Below, piece by piece: positions 23,589-31,850 of a stretch of DNA of 41,119 nt (the first letter of the stretch is position 1; every line of letters starts with the position of its first letter). The notes under the pieces are model-generated. The model was not told the DNA's origin. It ran no database searches and was given only the letters and a program-made list of their open reading frames with translations. The position numbers and the translations under genes are program-made. Origin of the DNA: JAAZNO01 sp012798275 (GTDB lineage Bacteria > Chloroflexota > Anaerolineae > B4-G1 > SLSP01); NCBI GenBank assembly GCA_035347995.1, contig DAOPQD010000022.1:1-41119 (forward strand). The letters are read 5' to 3'.

Positions 23589-24504
23589 GACGAAGGCGAT
23601 GGGGGCGTTGGAAATCCTGGAGGCAGGGCTTTTGACGACCGTGCAAGACGCCGGCCGCTGCGGCTGGCTGCGCTACGGCGTGCCGCCCTCCGGTCCGCTG
23701 GACGCGGTCGCCTTTCAGGCCGCCAACACCCTCGTCGGCAATCCCCCGCAGGCTGCCGGGTTGGAAATCACCTGGAGCGGACCGACGCTCCGCATCACCC
23801 GCGATGCGCTCGTGGCGGTCTGCGGCGCGGACTTCGAGCTCTGGGCCGGACGGCTCCCCGTCCCCACCTGGCACAGTGTGGCGCTCCGCGCGGGACAGGT
23901 GCTGCGCTTCGGCGCACGCCGGAGCGGCGCGCGGGCTTATCTCGCCGTAGATGGCGGCGTCGCCCTGCCGCCGTATCTCGGCTCTCAGGCGACCTATCTG
24001 CCCGGCGGATTTGGCGGCCTGGAGGGACGCGCCCTGCGCGCCGGCGACCGCCTCCCCCTCTCGCCGGGGCAGCGCGACCCCTTTGCCGCGGCAGGGAAGC
24101 CATGGCCCGCGTCATCCCGTCCGCCGTACAGCCCCCACCCCACGCTGAGGGTCATCCTCGGCCCGCAGGCCGAGGCCTTTACCGCCGAAGGGCTCGTGAC
24201 CTTCCTGAACGCCGCCTACACCCTCACCCCCGCCTCGAACCGGATGGGAGCGCGCCTGCAAGGCCCGGCAATCGCCCATGCCGGCGCCGCCGACATCATC
24301 TCCGACGGCGTCATCGCGGGATGTGTGCAGGTCCCGGCGGATGGTCAGCCCATCATCCTGCTGGCGGACCATCAGACCACGGGCGGATATCCCAAAATCG
24401 CCGCCGTGCTGCAGGCGGATCTGCCCCTCGTGGCGCAATTGCTCCCCGGCGATCAGGTGCACTTTCAAGCCGTGGCGCTGCCCCTTTCCCCACGGACCTG
24501 TTGA
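23578..24504 (+). CDS. pxpC: 5-oxoprolinase subunit C
   Basis: A protein of about 308 residues of the biotin-dependent-carboxyltransferase-like/allophanate hydrolase subunit 2 (KipA) family. Marks are LEILEAGLLTTVQDAGRCGW, RYGVPPSGPLDAVAFQAAN, ARAYLAVDGGV, a PASNRMGARLQGP segment and LLADHQTTGGYPKIA. The start is uncertain: GTG at 23530 (overlapping the pxpB stop), ATG at 23563, 23578 and 23599 are all in frame, and a heptamer repeat fills the interval. Conserved sequence begins at MGALEILEAG (23599). With pxpA and pxpB it completes the 5-oxoprolinase. Confidence 0.93.
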   Translation: MRGTTKAMGALEILEAGLLTTVQDAGRCGWLRYGVPPSGPLDAVAFQAANTLVGNPPQAAGLEITWSGPTLRITRDALVAVCGADFELWAGRLPVPTWHSVALRAGQVLRFGARRSGARAYLAVDGGVALPPYLGSQATYLPGGFGGLEGRALRAGDRLPLSPGQRDPFAAAGKPWPASSRPPYSPHPTLRVILGPQAEAFTAEGLVTFLNAAYTLTPASNRMGARLQGPAIAHAGAADIISDGVIAGCVQVPADGQPIILLADHQTTGGYPKIAAVLQADLPLVAQLLPGDQVHFQAVALPLSPRTC

Positions 24505-24528
24505 CCTGCAGGAACAATGGGGTACACT
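24501..24528 (+). promoter_or_regulatory. promoter of the moaA operon
   Basis: TTGACC (24501-24506) and TACACT (24523-24528) are 16 bp apart. The -35 box overlaps the pxpC stop. The RNA would start near 24535, giving a leader of about 30 nt. Confidence 0.55.
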
Positions 24529-24566
24529 TGTTCATGACAAAGCCTTGAAACCAGGGGATCAACACC

Positions 24567-25556
24567 ATGCCTTATGTGGACTCCTTCGCCCGCTCTATCG
24601 AATATTTGCGCGTCTCCGTCACCGACCGGTGCAATCTGCGCTGTCGCTACTGCATGCCCGAAGAGGGCGTCCCGCCGATACCGCATGAAGCCGTGTTGCG
24701 CTACGAGGAAATCACGCGCCTCGTGCGGATTGCCGTCACGATGGGCCTCAGCCACGTGCGGCTTACCGGCGGTGAACCGCTGGTCCGCCGGGACATCGTG
24801 GAGCTGGTGAAGCAGCTCGCCGCCCTCCCCGGGCTGGATGACCTCTCGATGACGACCAACGGCATGTTGCTGGAACGCTACGCGCGCCCGCTGGCGCAGG
24901 CAGGCCTGCGACGCATCAACCTGAGTCTCGACACGCTGCGGCCGGAACGCTTCCACGCCATCACCCGCCTGGGGGACGTGGAACAGGTGCTGCGGGGACG
25001 GGAAGCCGCCCTCGACGCGGGGCTGCGGCCGGTGAAAGTCAACACCGTCGTCATCCGCGGCATGAACGATGATGAGATTGTGGATCTGGCGCGACTCACG
25101 CTGCTGCCGGATTGGCATGTGCGGTTCATCGAGGTGATGCCCCTGGGGGCGGGCGCGGAATGGTCAGCCAAGAGCAGCGTGCCCATCGCCGAGATCCGCG
25201 CGCGCGTGGAGGCGGAATGGGGGCCGCTCACGGCGGTCCAGGGCGAGATGGGTGTCGGGCCAGCGCGCTATTATCAATTGCCGGGCGCGGCAGGGACGGT
25301 GGGCTTCATCAGTCCGGTGAGCGACCATTTCTGTCACCTCTGCAATCGCCTGCGGCTCACCTCCGACGGGCGCTTGCTGCCCTGCCTGATGTCCAATCAC
25401 GCCATTGACCTGCGGACACCCTTGCGCGCTGGCGCCGACGACGCCGAGCTGCAGGCCATCTTCCGCCAGGCCATCGTGGAGAAGCCCCGCGAGCATCATC
25501 TGGCGCAACAGCCGCTCCCCGAGTGCGCGCTGCCGATGTCAACCGTGGGGGGATGA
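24567..25556 (+). CDS. moaA: GTP 3',8-cyclase
   Basis: A radical-SAM enzyme of 329 residues that makes 3',8-cyclo-7,8-dihydro-GTP in the first step of molybdenum cofactor synthesis. The radical cluster ligands are Cys22, Cys26 and Cys29 (CNLRCRYC), with the GGEP motif at 68-71. The second cluster ligands are Cys256, Cys259 and Cys273. The protein ends in Gly-Gly, the C-terminal motif required for catalysis. The SD is AGGGGA. The stop overlaps an ATG (ATGA), and moaC follows at once. Confidence 0.97.
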   Translation: MPYVDSFARSIEYLRVSVTDRCNLRCRYCMPEEGVPPIPHEAVLRYEEITRLVRIAVTMGLSHVRLTGGEPLVRRDIVELVKQLAALPGLDDLSMTTNGMLLERYARPLAQAGLRRINLSLDTLRPERFHAITRLGDVEQVLRGREAALDAGLRPVKVNTVVIRGMNDDEIVDLARLTLLPDWHVRFIEVMPLGAGAEWSAKSSVPIAEIRARVEAEWGPLTAVQGEMGVGPARYYQLPGAAGTVGFISPVSDHFCHLCNRLRLTSDGRLLPCLMSNHAIDLRTPLRAGADDAELQAIFRQAIVEKPREHHLAQQPLPECALPMSTVGG

Positions 25557-25567
25557 AAGGACTGTCC

Positions 25568-26062
25568 ATGTCCGATCCACACTTGACGCATCTTGATGAA
25601 CACGGCGCGGCGCGCATGGTAGACGTGAGCGCCAAGCAGCCCACCCGGCGGGAGGCGCTCGCGGCGGGGGAAGTGCACATGCAGCCCGAAACGCTCGCGC
25701 TGATTCAGGCAGGCGGCGTGCCGAAAGGCGACGTGCTCGCTGTGGCCCGCGTCGCCGGCATCATGGCGGCCAAGCGCACGCCGGAACTTATCCCACTGTG
25801 CCATCCCCTGCCCCTCACCGGCGTGACGGTAGACTTTGAGTTCGACGAGCAGCACGCCGCGATCCACATCACCGCGCGGGTGCGCTGTACGGGCATCACC
25901 GGCGTGGAGATGGAAGCGCTCACCGCGGTCAGCGTCGCCGCGCTCACCATTTACGACATGGCCAAAGCGGTAGATCGCAGCATGGCGATCCAGAACATCC
26001 GCCTGCTGGAAAAGCATGGCGGCAAGAGCGGCGATTGGATACGTGAAGGAGGCCAACCTTGA
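25568..26062 (+). CDS. moaC: cyclic pyranopterin monophosphate synthase
   Basis: A protein of 164 residues that, with MoaA, converts GTP to cyclic pyranopterin monophosphate. Family marks are LTHLDEHGAARMVDVSAK at the start, IPLCHPLPLTGV and EMEALTAVSVAALTIYDMAKA. The ATG at 25568 has AAAGGA upstream; an ATG at 25553 overlapping the moaA stop would add five residues. The TGA stop overlaps the TTG start of the next gene. Confidence 0.96.
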   Translation: MSDPHLTHLDEHGAARMVDVSAKQPTRREALAAGEVHMQPETLALIQAGGVPKGDVLAVARVAGIMAAKRTPELIPLCHPLPLTGVTVDFEFDEQHAAIHITARVRCTGITGVEMEALTAVSVAALTIYDMAKAVDRSMAIQNIRLLEKHGGKSGDWIREGGQP

Positions 26063-26514
26063 AGGGAAAAGTCCGTGCCGTCTGCATCAGTGACAGGAAA
26101 GGGATGATCAAGAAAAACGTCGGCAGCGGGGTGCTGCGCGTGGATTGGGGTCTGGAAGGCGATGCTCACGCCGGCAACTGGCATCGGCAGGTTTCCTTGC
26201 TCGCGTGGGAATCCATTGAGACCATGCGGGCGAAGGGACTCAAGGTGAAAGAGGGCAGCTTCGCCGAAAACATCACCACCGAGGGGCTGGAGTTGCCCAC
26301 CCTGCCAATCGGGACGCGATTGCAGCTCGGCACAGCGCTCGTCGAAGTCACACAGATCGGCAAGGTCTGTCACACCCCCTGCGCGATCTATTACGCTGCC
26401 GGCGATTGCGTCATGCCACGGGAAGGTATCTTTGTCAAAGTGTTGGAACCAGGCGAAGTACACACAGGTGATGTCATCGAAGTTTTACATCCTCAGGAGG
26501 GAACGTATGAATAA
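26059..26514 (+). CDS. MOSC-domain protein of molybdenum cofactor metabolism
   Basis: A protein of 151 residues starting at a TTG (26059) that overlaps the moaC stop and has AAGGAGG seven bases upstream. The MOSC pattern is clear: GLEGDAHAGNWHRQVSLL near residue 30, then GKVCHTPCAIYYAAGDCVMP with the conserved Cys, and GIFVKVLEPGEVHTGDVIEV at the end. MOSC proteins are thought to carry or transfer sulfur for molybdoenzymes. Small stand-alone MOSC proteins in moa operons may sulfurate or sort the cofactor. The end overlaps the next gene by eight bases. Confidence 0.9.
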   Translation: MKGKVRAVCISDRKGMIKKNVGSGVLRVDWGLEGDAHAGNWHRQVSLLAWESIETMRAKGLKVKEGSFAENITTEGLELPTLPIGTRLQLGTALVEVTQIGKVCHTPCAIYYAAGDCVMPREGIFVKVLEPGEVHTGDVIEVLHPQEGTYE

Positions 26515-27559
26515 CCGTCGTTGGCTATGGTTGATTGTCGTGGTCCTGCTCGCTGGCACCCTGGCCTGCGGCAGTGAGAAATCCACCCCGCTCACCCCCG
26601 CCACGCCTGTGCCTACCACCGCGGCGCCTGAGGTGGCCACGCCGCGCCCCACCAAAACGCCCACCCAGGCGACCGCTGAACCACCGGCTGCTGCGACTCC
26701 CAAGCCCAAACCCACCGAACGCCCCACCCAGGCCACGGGCACCACGCTGGAAATCCTCAACGAGAGCGGCGCCGAGCTGGGGGAGCTCTTCATTTCTTCG
26801 GTGGAGGATGATTCATGGGGCGCGAACTGGCTCAGCGAGAGCCTTCCTGCCGGCGGCAGCACCACGGTTCAAGGAATCGAACCAGGAAGCTACGATCTCA
26901 AAGTCACCTACAGCGATGGCAGCACCGCCGAAGTCCTCTACAACGCCTACATCAGCGACCCTACTACCTGGACCGTCGTCGGGAGGGCGAACCTGCCCGA
27001 TAACGCGGTCCTGCGCTTCGAGGACGACTTCACCGATAACCGCAACAGCTGGGGCGAGGATTTTGGCGACGACGTGGATTACTATGCCCCCGCCGACGGT
27101 CAATACTGCATCAACATCAAAGTCAGCAACATGACCGCCTGGGAATGGTACGAGCCCTTCCGCCCGGATGATTTCTTCGCCGAAGTGCAATGCGAAGTAA
27201 GCGCCGATACGGACGCCAGCTGCGGGTTGGGCTTCGGTCCTGATGGCGATAACCTCTTCTGGTATGAGGTGGACACCACGTCGCAATCCTATGCCGTGTT
27301 CCTGCTCCAGGATGATACCTGGCAGGATCCGCTGATTGACTGGACGGAGAATCTCCACATCAACCCCAACGGCGTGAATTACCTGGGGTTGGGACGTATT
27401 GAGGGCACGCTTTTCGTCTACATCAACGGGGTGCTGGTCCAGCAGATAGACACGGCCCTCTTCCCCACCGGACGCATCGGCATCGGCGGCGCGACCTACG
27501 ACGACGCCCCGGTGACCCTCTGCCTGGATAATTTGATGGTGTGGCGGATAGAAAAATAA
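26507..27559 (+). CDS. secreted lipoprotein with LamG/concanavalin-like domain
   Basis: A protein of 350 residues. A signal peptide ends in LLAGTLAC, with Cys21 as the likely lipidation site (the -3 residue is Thr, slightly off consensus). A Thr/Pro-rich linker follows to about residue 78. A small beta-domain (about 79-160, TTLEILNESGAELGELFIS to YNAYISD) comes next. The last ~185 residues resemble a concanavalin-like sugar-binding fold (FEDDFTDNRNSWGED, LGFGPDGDNLFWYEV, VNYLGLGRIEGTLFVYINGVLV). The ATG at 26507 has CAGGAGGG six bases upstream and overlaps the MOSC gene. It should sit on the outer face of the membrane; the ligand is unknown. Confidence 0.75.
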   Translation: MNNRRWLWLIVVVLLAGTLACGSEKSTPLTPATPVPTTAAPEVATPRPTKTPTQATAEPPAAATPKPKPTERPTQATGTTLEILNESGAELGELFISSVEDDSWGANWLSESLPAGGSTTVQGIEPGSYDLKVTYSDGSTAEVLYNAYISDPTTWTVVGRANLPDNAVLRFEDDFTDNRNSWGEDFGDDVDYYAPADGQYCINIKVSNMTAWEWYEPFRPDDFFAEVQCEVSADTDASCGLGFGPDGDNLFWYEVDTTSQSYAVFLLQDDTWQDPLIDWTENLHINPNGVNYLGLGRIEGTLFVYINGVLVQQIDTALFPTGRIGIGGATYDDAPVTLCLDNLMVWRIEK

Positions 27560-27851
27560 ATCATGAGGATGGGTAATGGGGGAGGGGTAATGAGGAATTC
27601 TGATCCGTGAGCCATTTTCTGATAAACGTGCGAATGTGGACACGTGTGATTCGCGGATTCGCCAATTCGCCAATTTTGCGAGGAGGAGTTCCCACGAGTT
27701 TGCAGCTCACCACTGAGTCATGAAAATAGCGGCATGAGCACAAACTGAAGTTTGCGCTACATTTGCAATACAAGTGATTTTGAGATTCGCTGATTTTCTG
27801 AGAAGATCACTTATGCATTACGCATTACGTGTTTTCCGAGGAGGACGCAAA
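27560..27851 (+). other. 292-bp repeat-rich gap with a start-less copy of the short ORF
   Basis: In order: heptamer-type GGGTAATGGGGGAGGGG (27571-27587); octamers GATTCGCG, GATTCGCC, AATTCGCC, AATTTTGCG (27648-27680); AGGAGGAG then TTCCC and ACG at 27694, matching short ORF copy 1 except that ATG has become ACG, then nine codons to TGA at 27723; a near-perfect 22-bp palindrome AGCACAAACT-GA-AGTTTGCGCT (27737-27758); octamers again; and the 5'-UTR cassette of the next gene. Confidence 0.7.
27803..27851 (+). repeat. 5'-UTR cassette (copy B) directly upstream of the pseudo-radical-SAM gene
   Basis: It runs AGATCACTTATGCATTACGC, then ATTACGTGTTTTCCG, then AGGAGGACGCAAA before the ATG at 27852. 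The same order and nearly the same bases stand before short ORF copy 2 on the minus strand (13459-13413). The shared part ends at the start codon, so the homology covers only the untranslated region and the SD. Confidence 0.7.
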
Positions 27852-29150
27852 ATGAAATTCACAGACCGGCTACAACAGCTCTACGCCCGCTTCCGTCCCA
27901 AAGAGCCGGTGATGCTGGCCCCCGGCATGAGCCATCTGCTGTGGGAAACGGAGCACGGCATCACGCGCTTCCACTTGCGAGTCGAACGTGACGGCAGCGG
28001 CCTGCTCATCGCCAACGCCGCAGCCGCGGCGCAACTGTCCCCTTCCGGCGTCCTCATCGCCAAAGCCCTGCTGGAAGGACACGACGAAAGCGAGATCGTA
28101 GATTCCCTCAAAGCCACCTTCCGGGGCGCCGCGCCGGAGCTCATGCGGCGCGACATTGCCGCCGTGCACAACCTCCTGCAACAGCTCGCGGCCCCCGGCG
28201 ACGCCTATCCCGTCTTCAATCTCGAAGACGCCGCGCTCGCCCCCAACGCTACGAACCTGATCGCGCCGCTGCAAGCCGCCGTGCCGCTCGCTCCGCCCGA
28301 CATCCTCCACCCCATCCTGAAGCGGCTCTGGGAAGTCAACATCCCGCATGTGACCTTCTTCGCGCCGGCCGCGTTTGATCCCGCCGACCTGGTCCATGCC
28401 GTAGAACACGCGGAAGACCTCGGCATGATCGCCGGCGTGCGCGCGCTGGCCTCCGCCCTGCTCACCGAGGGCCTGCTCAACGATCTGCGCGTCGCGGGCG
28501 TAGATCACGTCACCTTCCCCTACGCCGCGCTGGACATCGGCACTCACGATGCGCTGTTCGGAGCCGGCGACCATCAAGCCGCCGACGTCGTGCTTGCCTG
28601 GCTGGAAGAGAACGGCATCTGCGCCAATATCGAGATCCCCTTGATCGAAGGCGCCCTGTCCCAGCTTGAGCCCACGATCCACAGCCTGCTCAGCCGGGGC
28701 GCCGATACCTTCTCCTTTGTGGCCTATGTGACCGCCGATCCAGCGCTCGTGGAGCAGCACGATGGCGCGCTGAGTGCCGAAGCGATGCCGCAGCTCGCCG
28801 CCATCATCGAGGAAATCGCCCATGACGTGCAGGCGCGTTTCCTCTGGGAACCTCCCGTGGAACGCGACCCGGCGCAGACGCTGGCAGAACAGCTGCAGCA
28901 AGGGCCGCGCTGCGCGGGCGATGTGGCCGTGCGCGTGGAAGCCGACGGGCGCGTCATCCCGCCGCGAGGCCCGTATCACAGCGCCGGGAACCTGCTCCAC
29001 GACGATTGGGAGTTCATCTGGAACCATGAGGCCTTTCGCCGCTATCGCGAGCGCGTCGCAGCCCCTACCCGCTGCGAGATTTGCCCCGGGCTCGTCATCT
29101 GCGCCGCCGATTGCCCGCGAGAACGCAGTGGCTGGGCGCAAAAAGCGTGA
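27852..29150 (+). CDS. degenerate radical-SAM/SPASM protein with N-terminal PqqD-like domain
   Basis: A protein of 432 residues. Residues ~36-115 resemble a PqqD-like peptide-recognition domain (LSPSGVLIAKALLEGHDESEIVDSL). Residues ~150-300 follow the radical-SAM barrel (IPHVTFFAPAAFDPADL, AEDLGMIAGVRALASALL, AGVDHVTFPYAALDIGTHDALFG), but APAA (171-174) stands where GGEP is expected and no CX3CX2C exists anywhere. The C-terminal SPASM-like part keeps Cys354 in RCAGD, the GNLLHDDWEFIWNHEAFRRYR helix and Cys408, 411, 417 and 421. It thus looks like a catalytically dead radical-SAM scaffold that could still bind an auxiliary Fe-S cluster and a peptide. AGGAGGA precedes the ATG at 27852. The next gene encodes a protein with a Cys-Ala tail. 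Confidence 0.75.
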   Translation: MKFTDRLQQLYARFRPKEPVMLAPGMSHLLWETEHGITRFHLRVERDGSGLLIANAAAAAQLSPSGVLIAKALLEGHDESEIVDSLKATFRGAAPELMRRDIAAVHNLLQQLAAPGDAYPVFNLEDAALAPNATNLIAPLQAAVPLAPPDILHPILKRLWEVNIPHVTFFAPAAFDPADLVHAVEHAEDLGMIAGVRALASALLTEGLLNDLRVAGVDHVTFPYAALDIGTHDALFGAGDHQAADVVLAWLEENGICANIEIPLIEGALSQLEPTIHSLLSRGADTFSFVAYVTADPALVEQHDGALSAEAMPQLAAIIEEIAHDVQARFLWEPPVERDPAQTLAEQLQQGPRCAGDVAVRVEADGRVIPPRGPYHSAGNLLHDDWEFIWNHEAFRRYRERVAAPTRCEICPGLVICAADCPRERSGWAQKA

Positions 29151-29193
29151 AACTCCCAGCTTGCGGAGCACGTATACCAGGAGGGAGGTAACC

Positions 29194-31089
29194 ATGAAAC
29201 GCACAAATCACCTTTTCTACAGTCTGATATTGCTGTTCCTGCTGTTGCTGCCGCTGGGAGGACACCAGTCCGCAGTGGCGCAGAGCTATATCTTTGAGGT
29301 GCCCGAGCTACGGATGCAGGTCTACGTGCAGCCCGACGCCTCGGCCAAAATCGAATACGACATCACCTTCCACAACCTGGGAGAGACGATTGACGTTGTG
29401 GACATCGGCACGCCGCATGAGAATTACGACCTCAGCAACATGAGCGCCTCGATGAACGACGTGAGCCTGAGCGACATTCGCAAGTCCACGTACATTGACA
29501 CCGGCGTCGAAATCCACCTCGGCAGCCAGGCCATCCCCAGCGGCGGCACCGGCGTTCTGCACTTCGAGTTTACCATGCCGGACATGGTGTATCAGGACAC
29601 CACCCGCAAGGAATACGCCTCGCTGCAAATCACCCCCACCTGGTTCGACAGCAGCTCCGTGAGTGGCAACACCGCTATCTGGATCGCCATTCACCTGCCG
29701 GAGGGCATCCAACCGGATGACGTCCTGTACCAGAAGGTCGAGTTCACCCAAAAGGCCATTTTCCAGGGACACGTCGTCGCCGTCTGGAATTGGGAGGAGG
29801 GAAACGCAACGCAGCCGTATCTCGTCGGCGTCTCCTTCCCCCAGACGGGCATGACGCACGTGGTCAAAATGACGCTCGCGGACCTGATCACCAAATGGAT
29901 GGAGGACAATCCCAACGCGCGGATCATCATGGGAGCGATCCAGGCCGTGCTGTTTGGCGTGTTGTTCTTCCGCTTCACGGGGGGCACCGGCTGCACCCTC
30001 TTCGGGATCCTGCTGGTGGGGTTGGCGATTTTGATCATCGGCAGCCCGCTGGCGCAGGTCATCGCGCTGCCCCTGCTCATCCTGCTGGTCATCATCAACG
30101 AATGGCATTTGAGCCGCCGCAAAAAGACCTACCTGCCGCCCATTGCGGAGGTCGAAGGCGGCGGCATCAAGCGCGGGCTGACTGCGCCCGAAGCGGCCAC
30201 GCTGCTCGAAATGCCGCTTAACAAAATCCTCACCCTCGTCATTTTTGGCCTGCTCTCCAAAGGTGTGCTGAAGCAGGTTCAGGATGACCCGCTCAAGGTG
30301 GAGGTCGCCGAGCCGTTCCGCACCCTCTCCAACCCCGCTCTAAAGACGGCGAAGAGCCGGCTGGAAGCCCGCCGACAGGCCGCGCAGAACCTGAACACCG
30401 TGATTCACAAATACGAGGAGCCCTTCCTCAACCTGATCGAAAAATATCCGCAGAAAGCGGTGAAGGACATTGACTTCGGTCCGGCGATGTCAGAGCTGAT
30501 CGCCGAGACGGCCAAAAAGATGAAAGGCTTCGACCTTTCAGACACGAAAGAGTACTATCAGCGCATCATCGAGCGCGCCTGGCAACAGGCGCAGTCTCTC
30601 GGTGAGATTCCGCAGCGCGAGGAATACCTCGACAAGTACCTGCCCTGGGTGATGATGAACGACAACTATCCTACCGTGCTCACCGCCGGCGGCTACAACT
30701 ACTGGCCCGTTTGGATCCGCCGCTCGCGCCCGGTCGTCATCGGCAGTGGCAGTGGCGGCGGACTGCCGGCGCCGGCCTCCGGCAGCAGCCGGCCCGCGGC
30801 GGGCGGACGGACGACGCTGGGCGATGTCGGCTCCTCCTTTGCCGGTTGGGCCCAGGCGACGGCGAGCGGTCTGGCGGGCGCCATCCTGCCCGGCTCGCTC
30901 AAAGTGCCGGGGGTCTCAGGCGGCGTGCTTAATCTCAGCGGCATGGACAAGGTCACCGGCGACATCTTCGAAGCGATGGCCAAGAGCTCCGCGAGCAGCG
31001 GACGCAGCGGCGGAGGTGGTGGCCACAGTTGCGCCTGTGCCTGCGCCGGGTGCGCCTGCGCCTGCGCCTGCGCAGGCGGCGGCAGATAG
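29194..31089 (+). CDS. DUF2207-like membrane protein with C-terminal Cys-Ala repeat tail
   Basis: A protein of 631 residues. A signal peptide (about 1-30) is followed by an extracytoplasmic beta-rich domain (31-240), hydrophobic helices (about 242-305), and a cytosolic part with a coiled helix (LKTAKSRLEARRQAAQNLNTVIHKYEEPF). A Gly/Ser/Ala-rich stretch follows. The last residues are SCACACAGCACACACAGGGR, with seven cysteines. Plan and length recall DUF2207/TPM-like proteins, some of which end in low-complexity Gly/Cys tails. GGAGGGAGG lies before the ATG at 29194. It lies between a PqqD-containing pseudo-radical-SAM protein and a methyltransferase, so the tail may be a modification site. The tail is encoded by TGYGCC hexamers. 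Confidence 0.7.
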   Translation: MKRTNHLFYSLILLFLLLLPLGGHQSAVAQSYIFEVPELRMQVYVQPDASAKIEYDITFHNLGETIDVVDIGTPHENYDLSNMSASMNDVSLSDIRKSTYIDTGVEIHLGSQAIPSGGTGVLHFEFTMPDMVYQDTTRKEYASLQITPTWFDSSSVSGNTAIWIAIHLPEGIQPDDVLYQKVEFTQKAIFQGHVVAVWNWEEGNATQPYLVGVSFPQTGMTHVVKMTLADLITKWMEDNPNARIIMGAIQAVLFGVLFFRFTGGTGCTLFGILLVGLAILIIGSPLAQVIALPLLILLVIINEWHLSRRKKTYLPPIAEVEGGGIKRGLTAPEAATLLEMPLNKILTLVIFGLLSKGVLKQVQDDPLKVEVAEPFRTLSNPALKTAKSRLEARRQAAQNLNTVIHKYEEPFLNLIEKYPQKAVKDIDFGPAMSELIAETAKKMKGFDLSDTKEYYQRIIERAWQQAQSLGEIPQREEYLDKYLPWVMMNDNYPTVLTAGGYNYWPVWIRRSRPVVIGSGSGGGLPAPASGSSRPAAGGRTTLGDVGSSFAGWAQATASGLAGAILPGSLKVPGVSGGVLNLSGMDKVTGDIFEAMAKSSASSGRSGGGGGHSCACACAGCACACACAGGGR

Positions 31090-31095
31090 CGGCTT

Positions 31096-31827
31096 ATGGG
31101 CGCATCGGCGGCGCTGCCGTTGCCAGAGCAGCTGACGCTGCAAGCCCAGTGGCTCGCGCCCGCCCGCTCCCGTTTACTGCGTGAAAGTGGCATCGCATAC
31201 CGGCAGCGCGTGTTCGATCTGGGCGCCGGCTACGGTGCGGTGACGGCGGAGCTGGTGCGCCGTGGAGACGGCAGAGTCACCGCGCTGGACCGGGAATTCG
31301 CGGCGCTCACCCATCCCCAAAGCACGTTCGCGGGCGCCTGGCGCGTGTGCGGCGACGCCCGCGAACTCCCCTTCGCTGCGCACAGTTTCGATCTCGCGCT
31401 GAGCCAGTGCACGTTGCTGTGGACGGCCCCGCTCGACGCTGCAGTCGCCGAACTGGCACGCGTGCTGGCGCCCGGCGGCGTGCTGCTCGCGCTCGAACCA
31501 GATTACGGCGGCCTGATCGAATATCCGCCCGCCATTGCCACCCGCTCTCTGTGGCTGGCGGCGCTGTCGCGCGCGGGCGCCAATCCCCTCGTCGGGCGGA
31601 CCCTGCCCGGCCTGCTCGCAGCGCAGGGATTCAACGTGCGCGTGCGGCTCTTCGAGGTGTTACCTTCGCCGGCCCCCGAGCGCTTCGCTTTCCTGGAAGG
31701 GCTGCCGCTCACCCTGGAAGAACGCGCGACGCTGACCTCCATCGAGCATCAAGCGCGGGCGCTCAAGGGGCCCTGGTCGCAAATCGCGCATCTGCCCTTT
31801 TTCCTGATCACCGCTGTCAGGGACTGA
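31096..31827 (+). CDS. class I SAM-dependent methyltransferase
   Basis: A protein of 243 residues starting six bases after the Cys-Ala-tail gene. Motif I is VFDLGAGYGAVTAEL (about 38-52), the acidic motif II residue lies in RVTALDREF, motif III-like CGDARELPFAAHSFDLALSQCTL follows, and then VLAPGGVLLALEPDYGG. This fits the UbiE/COQ5-like small-molecule methyltransferases. The weak SD suggests coupling to the upstream gene. The substrate is not evident; the context allows a role in modifying the neighbouring tail protein. Confidence 0.8.
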   Translation: MGASAALPLPEQLTLQAQWLAPARSRLLRESGIAYRQRVFDLGAGYGAVTAELVRRGDGRVTALDREFAALTHPQSTFAGAWRVCGDARELPFAAHSFDLALSQCTLLWTAPLDAAVAELARVLAPGGVLLALEPDYGGLIEYPPAIATRSLWLAALSRAGANPLVGRTLPGLLAAQGFNVRVRLFEVLPSPAPERFAFLEGLPLTLEERATLTSIEHQARALKGPWSQIAHLPFFLITAVRD

Positions 31828-31850
31828 GGCGCTCCGTCGGCGCGGCATCT

